From assembly GCF_002803605.1 (NCBI RefSeq), contig NZ_PHRG01000002.1:1-64000 (forward strand): a DNA stretch of 64,000 bases, read 5' to 3'. Shown one piece after another: positions 49,154 through 56,785 of the stretch (positions are counted from its first letter, which is position 1; each line of letters begins with the position of its first letter). A program made the position numbers and the translations under genes. Origin of the DNA: Acinetobacter pseudolwoffii. Lineage in GTDB: Bacteria > Pseudomonadota > Gammaproteobacteria > Pseudomonadales > Moraxellaceae. The notes beneath the pieces were generated by a model, which worked only from the letters and a program-made list of their open reading frames with translations, was not told the DNA's origin and made no database searches.

Positions 49154-49187
49154 TAAAAAAATCGCATTTCTGAATGCGGTTTTTTAT
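49154..49187 (+). terminator. Terminator of alaA
   Basis: AAATCGCATT/AATGCGGTTT hairpin with loop TCTG and a T-run. Confidence 0.75.
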
Positions 49188-49338
49188 TTCTCTCCATATT
49201 CAAAGTTTCGACTTATAACATTTTAAAAAGTACAAAGACTTCCTGAAGCACAAATTCCTGCACTCAATGGTTTCTTATCAAGTGATTTCTCCTTAATCAC
49301 GAAGATTCATGTTATTTTTTAACCAAATATAAAACTTT

Positions 49339-50562
49339 ATGAGTACACGGATGTCCTCACACACAATTAAACTCAGCCTGTTTCTCTGCCTTAGTATGTG
49401 CTTGGGGATTGGCATTCTTCGTTTCTCTTATACTGCGCTGTTACCGGGTACACGAGAAGCCTTTGGCTGGAGTACAGATTTTGCCGGGCTTTTGGGCAGT
49501 GCCAATTTACTGGGCTATTTAATCGGTGCCTATACCGCCATGCGTCTGCCTCAAGACCGCAGTATGAGCAGGTATATTCAAATTTCAGCTTTTGCCGGTA
49601 TGTTCAGTCTGATGTGCTGTGCATTTTCTGGTTTCTCTGAAGTTTGGTATATCGTCTGGCGCGTGATTTCAGGAATCAGCGGCGGGCTGATGATGATCTT
49701 ATCGCCGAGTGTAGTTGCGCAGTGCTGTGAGCTTCAGGATCGTCTTAAAATCAACTTTATCGGTTTTAGCGGAATCGGATTAGGTGTATTAATTGCAACC
49801 CTGTTTCTGCCTTATCTTGATCAGATTTCCATACAGACTGCCTGGCTGATCTTATGTGGCTTTGCCCTGCTCATTTGTCTATGTTTAAGTGGACTTATCC
49901 AAAAATTTAAGCCTTATTTGTCCGTACAAGCACCTTCGACTACCTCCAAGATATCTTTGAGTAGCGTCTTTTATAGCTTACTGGCTGTCTACGCGTGTAG
50001 CGCCTTTGCCTATATACCGCATTCGCTCTTCTGGATTGATTATTTAAGCCAGCAGTTGGAATTGAGCTTGTTCTGGATTAACTTCAACTGGATTCTTTAT
50101 GGATTTGGTAGTGCTTTAGGTGCCTTCAGTGCTTATGCACTGGCCAGAAAATTCGGTAATTTTGCTGCCCTAAAAATTCTTTATAGTCTTTATATTGTGG
50201 CTATTTTTATTGCGACTCTAGAGGGCCAAGCATTGCTCACGTTGAGCTCTTCCTTTTTGACCGGCATGCTAAACCCTGCTGTGGTCTTCCTGACCTCTTA
50301 TACCATTTTGCAACTGTATGGGCTGGCGTATAAAAAACTCTGGAGCATTGCCACCTTGTGTTTCGCCTCTGTTCAGCTGATTGGCGGACTCAGTTTTAGT
50401 GCGCTGCAATATTTTGGTTTGAGCTATCATCAACAGTTCATATTAGCTGCATTTGTTCTTTTATTAGGAACATTGCAATTATTCTGGTGTACCCGTCCTG
50501 CCAGATTCACTCCTGAAACACAACCCCATCCAGTTTCTGCTCAAGGAGAAGGCACGAAATAA
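49339..50562 (+). CDS. MFS transporter, YbfB/YjiJ family
   Basis: 407 aa, twelve predicted membrane helices. The first helices ([36 protein letters not shown]) match the YbfB/YjiJ group, whose substrates are unknown. The 3' end overlaps the converging M23 peptidase gene by 22 bp. Confidence 0.8.
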   Translation: MSTRMSSHTIKLSLFLCLSMCLGIGILRFSYTALLPGTREAFGWSTDFAGLLGSANLLGYLIGAYTAMRLPQDRSMSRYIQISAFAGMFSLMCCAFSGFSEVWYIVWRVISGISGGLMMILSPSVVAQCCELQDRLKINFIGFSGIGLGVLIATLFLPYLDQISIQTAWLILCGFALLICLCLSGLIQKFKPYLSVQAPSTTSKISLSSVFYSLLAVYACSAFAYIPHSLFWIDYLSQQLELSLFWINFNWILYGFGSALGAFSAYALARKFGNFAALKILYSLYIVAIFIATLEGQALLTLSSSFLTGMLNPAVVFLTSYTILQLYGLAYKKLWSIATLCFASVQLIGGLSFSALQYFGLSYHQQFILAAFVLLLGTLQLFWCTRPARFTPETQPHPVSAQGEGTK

Positions 50563-51101
50563 GGATATGGATTGGTCGCCCCTTGCCCGCTCAGATAAAT
50601 CCCGTAATGTAGATGTGGCGGAGTATTTTTGGCATTTCCAGTATTGCCGACATAGGCAATCACTTCGCCCGCTTCCACCCAGTCGCCTTCCTGAATATGC
50701 TCAGCATAATCATTCAGATGCGCATAGTAATGCTGACTCATATCAGGCCCTGTCACCCAGATAACTTTCCCACCCAGATTATTGGTGCCAATTTTACGTA
50801 CAATCCCTTGGGTGGCACTTAAGACAGGTGTGCCACGTCGAGCAAAAATATCTGTCCCTTCATGTTTACGGCCTGCACTGCGCGCGGCTCCCCACGTATC
50901 ATTAATTTGACGGACTGTAATACCTTCGACCGGAATCTGTAACAGTGCTTCTAATTGAGTCTTTTTCAGTTGCCAATAAAGATAAGGACTTTTCCATCCT
51001 GCTGCTTCACCTGAAGGTGGTGGCTGACAGGCGGTCAAGACAAAGCATACAGATAAAATTAAGCTTAAAATCCGAAAAAATTTCACCAATATTATTCGCA
51101 T
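50541..51101 (-). CDS. M23-family peptidase lipoprotein (LytM domain)
   Basis: 186 aa with a lipoprotein signal peptide (lipobox VLTAC). LytM domain with zinc ligands HEGTD and HLHYGIY. Both catalytic motifs are intact, so it is likely an active peptidoglycan endopeptidase anchored to a membrane. Its stop lies inside the 3' end of the converging MFS gene. Confidence 0.85.
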   Translation of the reverse strand: MRIILVKFFRILSLILSVCFVLTACQPPPSGEAAGWKSPYLYWQLKKTQLEALLQIPVEGITVRQINDTWGAARSAGRKHEGTDIFARRGTPVLSATQGIVRKIGTNNLGGKVIWVTGPDMSQHYYAHLNDYAEHIQEGDWVEAGEVIAYVGNTGNAKNTPPHLHYGIYLSGQGATNPYPYFVPSP

Positions 51102-51199
51102 TTATTTTAGAAAGATGGTTTTTATCTTAAGCAGAACAGCACAATTTAAAGTCGTAATCTTGTAATTTTTTGAATGATATTTTTATAAAATCAATGATA

Positions 51200-51232
51200 T
51201 AACAACGCCCTTATGTAAGGGCGTTGTTATGG
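51200..51232. terminator. Terminator of the small basic-protein gene
   Basis: 13-bp perfect stem AACAACGCCCTTA/TAAGGGCGTTGTT with a 2-base loop (51,201-51,228). It lies just beyond the stop of the minus-strand ORF at 51,247-51,375. Confidence 0.7.
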
Positions 51233-51246
51233 AAGGTAGCTAGGAA

Positions 51247-51375
51247 TTACTTACGTTTTTTTGCACGGGAGGGTTTGGCTGGTTGTTGCTGTTGCTGTTG
51301 TTGCTCTTCATTCTGAGCGCTGTCCTGCTTGTCCTTTTGTTGGACCTGCTTATGTTTCGCTTTAGATTTGGCCAT
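51247..51375 (-). CDS. Small basic, polyglutamine-containing protein (42 aa)
   Basis: ATG at 51,373-51,375 with GAAGGAG six bases upstream. Product MAKSKAKHKQVQQKDKQDSA, then a run of seven Gln, then a basic tail PAKPSRAKKRK. No predicted fold; probably an intrinsically disordered nucleic-acid or ribosome-binding peptide. It has its own terminator, so it is a real transcription unit. No named family. Confidence 0.6.
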   Translation of the reverse strand: MAKSKAKHKQVQQKDKQDSAQNEEQQQQQQQPAKPSRAKKRK

Positions 51376-51712
51376 ATTATGTACTCCTTCGGAGAAACGT
51401 CTCTATCACTGGAAGTTCCATTGATCACTCTAACGTTTTTGGAAAATATGCCAATCATCGAGCTGTATCCAAATGCGTCAATGTAATAATAGGTTGGCTA
51501 AGTGATTCAACTCAGAACAAATCCTGTTCTGGCTCACTACAATCTTTACGCAAAGTTGCAGCTTGATACTCATTTTAACTTTTGGGCGTTTATCAATCAG
51601 AATTTAAGAAAATTTAATCCCCCTGAGAAACCTGCGATTAATATAGGTTTTAATTAGGAGAATCAGGCTTTAATGAGTTAAGTATATCTGCAATAGTAGG
51701 ATGATCAAATTC

Positions 51713-51758
51713 AAAAAAAGCTCGCAGTCTTGCGCTTGACCTCCAGCGCAAGACTGCG
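51713..51758 (-). terminator. Long perfect hairpin, likely minus-strand terminator
   Basis: 14-bp perfect stem (51,723-51,736 with 51,745-51,758), 8-base loop. On the minus strand it is followed after three bases by seven Ts, so it could terminate transcription from the region of 51.9-52.1 kb. Confidence 0.6.
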
Positions 51759-51866
51759 TGAATGTTCGCTCTTTGGCTATTTTTATAGCTAAAATCTTCT
51801 TTATGATCAGGTCAGGACTTCTTTCTAGTAGTTCATGTTTAACGCACAATTTAGTTCAAGGTGATT

Positions 51867-51891
51867 CTAGGTGTTTAGTCCCGGCATTTGA
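51867..51891. repeat. Solo terminal repeat of the IS481 element
   Basis: Identical over about 25 bases to the outward-reading right end of the IS481 copy at 14,129-15,145 (TAGGTGTTTAGTCCCGGCAT and onward). No other IS sequence is next to it, so this is a relic of an excised or deleted copy. Confidence 0.7.
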
Positions 51892-51911
51892 GGGCTTACT
51901 ACTCTATACTT

Positions 51912-52085
51912 TTAAACTGTAACATCTACCACAGCCTGTATTGTTGGTGTAATATCAGCACCAATTTCATTCCCTTTGATACATGGGACAATTGGATTAT
52001 TTGCTAGGTTGAGTGACAGGTCTGCATTAACGGTAATTTGGCACCATCCGCAGGTATTACGATCTTTTGATATTCTATTCTTCAT
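51912..52085 (-). CDS. Doubtful small ORF
   Basis: 57 codons from the ATG at 52,083-52,085 (MKNRISKDRNTCGWCQITVN, then NPIVPCIKGNEIGADITPTI). It has two or three cysteines and no clear ribosome binding site. It begins next to the IS relic and could be a fragment. Family unknown. Confidence 0.3.
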   Translation of the reverse strand: MKNRISKDRNTCGWCQITVNADLSLNLANNPIVPCIKGNEIGADITPTIQAVVDVTV

Positions 52086-52273
52086 ATTTTTCCGAATGCT
52101 ACTGACAAACCTAAAAATAATTGCCAATTAGGCAATACTTTCAACTGTTCTTAACGCATAATATTCTAATCCAGATTCGTTGTTTTTGAGATTTATACGG
52201 GAAATAACCAAATTTCCCTTTAAAATAAGCCTCTACATTTTTTAAGTTTATGTAATTATAGAAGTTATTTCCT

Positions 52274-53062
52274 ATGAAAATCGTCATTTTAAACAAACCC
52301 TATGACGTCCTCTCCCAATTCCGCCCAGATGAAAAACACCAAACCATGGCTGATTTCATCGACGACAAAGATTTACGTCTTGCTGGTCGTCTGGACATGG
52401 ACTCAGAAGGTCTGGTTTTTTTAACAGATCACGGTGGTCTGAACCAGTACATCACCAATCCTGCCAATAAAAAGTTTAAAACCTATATGGTGCAGGTTGA
52501 TGGTGATGTCACCGAAGAAGCACTTGAGCAGCTTCGTAAAGGTGTGGAACTTAAAGATGGCATGACCCTTCCAGCCAAAGCTGAAAAAGTATCTGAACCG
52601 GAATGGTTGTGGGAGCGTAATCCTCCTGTACGTTTCCGTGCATCTGTCCCAACGTCTTGGGTTGAGATTTCAATTTGTGAAGGCCGTAACCGTCAGGTTC
52701 GTCGTATGACCTCTGCGGTGGGCTTCCCTACACTGCGTTTAATCCGTACTAAAATTGGTGATATTGACCTTGTACGTATGGATATTAAACCGGGTGAAAC
52801 CAAAGAAATTGAACCTTTACTTTATCCAGATTTCCAGAATGTTCCTGCTGAAGAGCCATACCGTTCACGTTCTTATGTGAAAAAACCGGGTGGTACGGGT
52901 GGTAAGCCAATGGTTCGCAAGAACAAAGATGGTTCAGTGAAAAAATCAGGTACCAAACGTATCTGGCAAATGGACGAAAGCGAAAAGCCGAAACGTCGTA
53001 CCAATGGTACAACTCGTCCAAATACCAAAGCACCTCGTGGTCGCGGACGCGGTCGTGGTTAA
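52274..53062 (+). CDS. rluE: RsuA/RluE-family 23S rRNA pseudouridine synthase
   Basis: 262 aa. Starts directly with the catalytic domain (KIVILNKPYDVLSQF), catalytic Asp in AGRLDMDSEGLVFLT, the ICEGRNRQVRRM motif and no S4 domain, as in RluE. The C-terminal 70 residues are an extra basic, Lys/Arg/Gly-rich tail ending in an RGRGRGRG-like repeat, longer than in E. coli. It overlaps the converging sensor kinase stop by four bases. Confidence 0.88.
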   Translation: MKIVILNKPYDVLSQFRPDEKHQTMADFIDDKDLRLAGRLDMDSEGLVFLTDHGGLNQYITNPANKKFKTYMVQVDGDVTEEALEQLRKGVELKDGMTLPAKAEKVSEPEWLWERNPPVRFRASVPTSWVEISICEGRNRQVRRMTSAVGFPTLRLIRTKIGDIDLVRMDIKPGETKEIEPLLYPDFQNVPAEEPYRSRSYVKKPGGTGGKPMVRKNKDGSVKKSGTKRIWQMDESEKPKRRTNGTTRPNTKAPRGRGRGRG

Positions 53063-54444
53063 AACCCAGTCTGCTCATCAGGTAGGGACAGGCTAAAGAT
53101 CACGCCAGACGGTGTATTTTCTACAGTTGTCTGCCCCTGATGGAGCTGCATGATCGACTGTACAATGGCAAGGCCCAGACCACCCGTCTGGGCTTTTTCG
53201 TGCCGGCTGTCATCGATCTGATAAAAACGCTCAAATAAATGCGGATGGTGCTGCTCTGCAATCCAGACTTCTGGCGTCAACACTGATATTTTAATCCTGT
53301 GGTTGAGTCGCTGTGCAGACACAATAATCTCACTCCCAGGCTGACCATAAGTAATGGCATTGCTGATCAGATTGGCGACTGCGCGCTGTAACAATACGGT
53401 GCTGGCTGTCAGACTTAAATCTGGCGGAACATCCACTTTTAAATGCATCTGCTTCTCTTCGGCCAGAAAGCTGAAGTACTCAAGCAATTCTTGCAGCATG
53501 TCATTTAGATTGAAATGCTGTTTTTCAATCGCATATCCGCCATGTTCTACCCGGGCGATAAACAGCATACTTTCAATCATCTGGCTCAGGCGTTCGTATT
53601 CTTCCAAGTTGGAATAGAGCAGATTTTCCAGTTCAGCAGGTTCGCGCGACCGCGATAACAGAATCTGTGTCTGCCCGATTAAATTGTTTAATGGGGTGCG
53701 AAGTTCGTGTGAAATATCCTCAGAAAAACGTGCCAGCTGCTGATACGCAGCCTGAATATTAGCGAGCATATCGTTCATGGCCTGACGCAGCTCTTGAACC
53801 TCAAGCGTATTACTCTGAACATCGATGTGCTGATTGGGCTGCTGAATATTGACCTGTGCTGTAGCCAGCATCAACTGGCGCATGGACTTGAGAATATAGC
53901 GTCCTGCCAGCCAGGCCATCAAGGTCGAGAGCAGTATGCCAAGCAGACTATAGAGCACCAGTTTTGATAAATAGCTTGCCAGTATCCTTTGTCCCTCTGC
54001 CAGCTGCTTACCAGCCACCAGTTGATAACTGCGACCATCAAACTGCACCTGTTTAAAAGCCAGTCGTGTCGAAGGCTGTTCAGCCTGATTATTCTGAAAC
54101 TGTAAGGCAGAGGTATAGTGCAATGCCGGAATATGAATCTGCAAAGGATTGATTTCAATCAAGCGATTATTCTGATGTTGCAGCAGCAGTAGATTATCTT
54201 CTTGCCCCAGCATGTTTTCATATAATTTGGGATGCTGAACCAAAAGCTCGAAACTCTGGGCATCTTCAAGAAATATTTCAATTCGGGAAATACGTGCAGC
54301 CAGTGCCTGATCCTGCTGAGCCTGAATCATCTGTTGCATATTTTGATAAGACAGTAACGCCACACTCAAAAAAACCACGCAGGACACCAATGCAAACGCA
54401 ATACTCAAGCGTGTTGCCAGCGGTAATAAGATAGGATTGTTCAT
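53059..54444 (-). CDS. Sensor histidine kinase, CusS/HprS type
   Basis: 461-aa inner-membrane kinase. Membrane helices near residues 12-34 and 165-185 enclose a periplasmic sensor of about 130 residues. Then HAMP, HisKA with phosphorylated H246 in DISHELRTPLNN, and HATPase (NLISNAITYG, GGLGLAIVQSI). Its start overlaps the stop of the response-regulator gene by four bases. A metal or oxidant signal is likely by family and by its neighbours. Confidence 0.88.
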   Translation of the reverse strand: MNNPILLPLATRLSIAFALVSCVVFLSVALLSYQNMQQMIQAQQDQALAARISRIEIFLEDAQSFELLVQHPKLYENMLGQEDNLLLLQHQNNRLIEINPLQIHIPALHYTSALQFQNNQAEQPSTRLAFKQVQFDGRSYQLVAGKQLAEGQRILASYLSKLVLYSLLGILLSTLMAWLAGRYILKSMRQLMLATAQVNIQQPNQHIDVQSNTLEVQELRQAMNDMLANIQAAYQQLARFSEDISHELRTPLNNLIGQTQILLSRSREPAELENLLYSNLEEYERLSQMIESMLFIARVEHGGYAIEKQHFNLNDMLQELLEYFSFLAEEKQMHLKVDVPPDLSLTASTVLLQRAVANLISNAITYGQPGSEIIVSAQRLNHRIKISVLTPEVWIAEQHHPHLFERFYQIDDSRHEKAQTGGLGLAIVQSIMQLHQGQTTVENTPSGVIFSLSLPDEQTGF

Positions 54445-55112
54445 GGGTATTCATCAAGTTTATAACCCATACCGCGTACGGTATGAATTAGTTTTGGCGT
54501 GTAATGATCATCAATTTTGCTCCGCAGCCTGCGAATGGCCACATCCACCACATTGGTATCGGTATTAAAATTGATATTCCAGACCATGGAGGCAATCTGG
54601 CTCCGGGTCATCACCTGCCCCTGATGCTCCATCAACAGTTGCAACAGCGCAAATTCTTTCTGGCTTAATTCGATCTTTTGTTCATTACGATATACTTCAT
54701 GCTTTAGGCGGTTCAATACCAGACCTGCAACCTGATAGGCCTCCTGCTCCAGTCGCGGCACACGGCGCAACAGACTTTTGATCCGGGCCAGTAACTCAAT
54801 ATAGGAAAAAGGTTTGGTCAGATAATCATCGGCGCCAAGCTCCAGGCCTTTCACCCGATCCAGCACATGATCGCGTGCAGTGAGCATCAATACCGGAATC
54901 TGGCTAAAAGTTCGCAAGGTTTTCAGCACCTGCCAGCCGTCCAGATCTGGCAGCATTACATCCAGCAGTACCAGATCAAATGACTGTTGCTGCAAACAGG
55001 CCAATGCCAACACGCCATTTTCAGCAATGGCCGTGCTATAACCTGACTCACTCAGTCCTTTTGCCAGATATTCAGCAATCTTGACTTCATCTTCTACAAT
55101 TAAAATATGCAT
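54441..55112 (-). CDS. OmpR-family response regulator, CusR/HprR type
   Basis: 223 aa. Receiver with D51 in LVLLDVMLPDLDGW, switch Lys in DYLTKPFSYIE, and a C-terminal winged helix (SQKEFALLQLLMEHQGQVMT, VVDVAIRRLRSKID). It is divergent from the DUF336 and HIUase genes with a perfect palindrome between, as for the E. coli hprRS-hiuH pair. Confidence 0.9.
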   Translation of the reverse strand: MHILIVEDEVKIAEYLAKGLSESGYSTAIAENGVLALACLQQQSFDLVLLDVMLPDLDGWQVLKTLRTFSQIPVLMLTARDHVLDRVKGLELGADDYLTKPFSYIELLARIKSLLRRVPRLEQEAYQVAGLVLNRLKHEVYRNEQKIELSQKEFALLQLLMEHQGQVMTRSQIASMVWNINFNTDTNVVDVAIRRLRSKIDDHYTPKLIHTVRGMGYKLDEYP

Positions 55113-55143
55113 GTCAGTAGTTTAGCTGTTTTTAGCTATGCCT

Positions 55144-55163
55144 AGATTACAAATTGGTAATCT
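55144..55163. promoter_or_regulatory. Palindromic operator, CusR/HprR-box-like
   Basis: AGATTACAAATTGGTAATCT: arms AGATTAC and GTAATCT with a 6-base centre AAATTG. It sits between the divergent regulator and DUF336 genes and resembles the TTAC-N6-GTAA core of CusR/HprR boxes, so it is probably bound by the adjacent response regulator. Confidence 0.65.
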
Positions 55164-55223
55164 GATTGTCATGCTGCACTGGCGTATTTCTTTCTACAAT
55201 AGCAACAGTATTCAATTGCATGA

Positions 55224-55730
55224 ATGACAAGTATGAAAAATTCAATCGCCAAAACAACCCTAGCCTTGTTCAGCAGCTCATTACTACTCAGCTCACTGGC
55301 ACATGCAGAATTAAAAACAGCACCAGTCATGTCGCTAGAAGCAGCAAAGCTTATGGCCAGCAATGTCATGTTGGCCTGCCAGAAACAGGCCAAGCCCGCA
55401 GCAGTCGTGGTTCTGGATCAGGGTGGTAATCTGCTGGCTAGTCAACGCCATGAATCTGTCGGCATTCACAACCTGATCGCAGCAGAACGCAAGGCCTTTA
55501 CCGCGTATTCAACGAAAACCAGTACGCTGGATTTTATGCGCAATGCCCAGAACAATCCGGACGCACAGAACCTGAATAGTTTGCCTGAACTGCTGTTACT
55601 GGGTGGCGGTGTACCTGTTATGTACCAGAATCATATTTTAGGTGCTGTAGGTGTTGCGGGTGCAGGCGGTTCGGAACAGGATCATCAATGTGCCAATAGC
55701 GGCATTCAAAGCACTTTAAAACAGCTTTAA
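55224..55730 (+). CDS. Secreted GlcG/HbpS-family (DUF336) protein
   Basis: 168 aa with a Sec signal peptide (about residues 1-27, ending SLAHAEL). A heme-binding-like domain follows (LEAAKLMASNVMLACQ, VVVLDQGGNLLASQRH, GGGVPVMYQNHILGAVGVAG). HbpS homologues are extracytoplasmic heme sensors. Its place beside a two-component system recalls the Streptomyces HbpS-SenS arrangement, but the function here is inferred. Confidence 0.8.
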   Translation: MTSMKNSIAKTTLALFSSSLLLSSLAHAELKTAPVMSLEAAKLMASNVMLACQKQAKPAAVVVLDQGGNLLASQRHESVGIHNLIAAERKAFTAYSTKTSTLDFMRNAQNNPDAQNLNSLPELLLLGGGVPVMYQNHILGAVGVAGAGGSEQDHQCANSGIQSTLKQL

Positions 55731-55799
55731 TCTATTTAAATAAGTCTTATTGGTTTCTTTTATTCAATATTACTTCATCCATCTACTGAGGAATACAAC

Positions 55800-56198
55800 A
55801 TGAAAAAAATCCTGCTAGCAACCCTTGCGAGCACCGCAGCCACGCTTTCCTTTGCACAGAATCCACTTAGTGTGCATGTTCTGAATCAGGAAACAGGTTT
55901 ACCTTCCGCAAATATTGCAGTTACTTTGGAAGCACAGCAAGGTGAGAAATGGGTCAAGCTCAATGAAGCTGAAACAGATCAAAATGGCCGTATTAAAGAG
56001 CTATATCCAAAAGATACCAATCTGCAAAAGGGTATTTATAAAGTGACCTTTAAAACGGGTGACTGGTTTAAGGCCAATAATCAGCGGACATTCTTCCCTG
56101 AAGTACCGGTGGTCTTTATGATTGATGGTGCTTTAGAGCATTATCATATTCCACTGTTATTGAGCTCTTATGGTTATTCGACTTATCGCGGTAACTAA
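55800..56198 (+). CDS. hiuH: Periplasmic transthyretin-like protein / 5-hydroxyisourate hydrolase
   Basis: 132 aa with a Sec signal peptide (MKKILLATLASTAATLSFA). The transthyretin fold is evident: PLSVHVLNQETGLPSANIAV, the TDQNGRI block, and the end HYHIPLLLSSYGYSTYRGN. HIUases keep conserved His, Arg and a C-terminal YRGS; here the last residue is Asn instead of Ser. Cleaves the urate oxidation product 5-hydroxyisourate. E. coli hiuH is likewise next to the hprRS regulators. A terminator follows. Confidence 0.85.
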   Translation: MKKILLATLASTAATLSFAQNPLSVHVLNQETGLPSANIAVTLEAQQGEKWVKLNEAETDQNGRIKELYPKDTNLQKGIYKVTFKTGDWFKANNQRTFFPEVPVVFMIDGALEHYHIPLLLSSYGYSTYRGN

Positions 56199-56210
56199 GC
56201 TCTTTCACTT

Positions 56211-56235
56211 AAGGCCCATCTTATTGGGCCTTATT
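56211..56235 (+). terminator. Terminator behind the HIUase gene
   Basis: AAGGCCCA/TTGGGCCTT-type hairpin (56,211-56,232) followed by ATTCTTTT. Confidence 0.65.
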
Positions 56236-56327
56236 CTTTTACTTGTTATTCTTGTGCTGGAATGCTATTCATGACTCATATTAAATGAATTTAAAAATAA
56301 AACGTATCTCAAACAAGGAGCTTTGCA

Positions 56328-56720
56328 ATGGATCAGCAAGTCAACCAGATGTTTAATCAGGATCGATTAATCCAGCATCTTGGTGCACACCTTGTTGCTT
56401 ATAGTCACAATCACGCAAAAATTTCGCTGAAAGTCACTGAACAACATTTACAGGGTCACAAGACCTGTAACGGCGCAGTGATTTTCGCGCTTGCAGATGC
56501 GGCATTTGCCATTGCCTGTAATACAGGTGAACATCCGGCTGTTGGTCAGCATTGTGGAATTCATTATTTAAAATCAGGAGTTCTTGGCGATACATTGACT
56601 GCTGTAGCAGAACATAGGGCCAGCAGTGGCCGTAGCGGAATTTACGATATTCAGGTGATAAATCAGCATGATCAAATTGTGGCAGAGTTCCGTGGTACGT
56701 CTCGACTGATCATCAGATAA
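56328..56720 (+). CDS. paaI: PaaI-family hotdog thioesterase
   Basis: 130 aa. Hotdog fold with the PaaI pattern: HLQGHKTCNGAVIFALADAA (conserved His/Asn-G and Asp) and HYLKSGVLGDTLTAVAE. It probably hydrolyses hydroxyphenylacetyl-CoA-like or other small acyl-CoA esters. No paa catabolic genes are near, so it may be a stand-alone housekeeping thioesterase. AAGGAGC precedes the ATG. Confidence 0.78.
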   Translation: MDQQVNQMFNQDRLIQHLGAHLVAYSHNHAKISLKVTEQHLQGHKTCNGAVIFALADAAFAIACNTGEHPAVGQHCGIHYLKSGVLGDTLTAVAEHRASSGRSGIYDIQVINQHDQIVAEFRGTSRLIIR

Positions 56721-56745
56721 CTTTCAAAACTTGATGCAATAAAAA

Positions 56746-56772
56746 ACCGATGCCTAAGCATCGGTTTTTAAA
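56746..56772. terminator. Bidirectional terminator
   Basis: CCGATGC/GCATCGG stem with loop CTAA (56,748-56,765) between As and Ts, at the junction of the converging paaI and M61-peptidase genes. Confidence 0.8.
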
Positions 56773-56785
56773 GTTTGAAATTTAA

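Larger units (their letters stand above)
51376..52273. other. Gene-poor region with hairpin and IS481 relic
   Basis: About 900 bp. It holds the promoter of the small basic-protein gene, a large hairpin (51,723-51,758), a solo IS481 terminus (51,867-51,891) and one doubtful ORF (51,912-52,085). The last 100 bp should contain the promoter of the pseudouridine synthase gene. Confidence 0.4.

Noticed and set aside
51723..51758. Integron attC-like hairpin
   Set aside because: No GTTRRRY/RYYYAAC core pair or unpaired extrahelical bases; the poly-T on the minus strand fits a terminator better.
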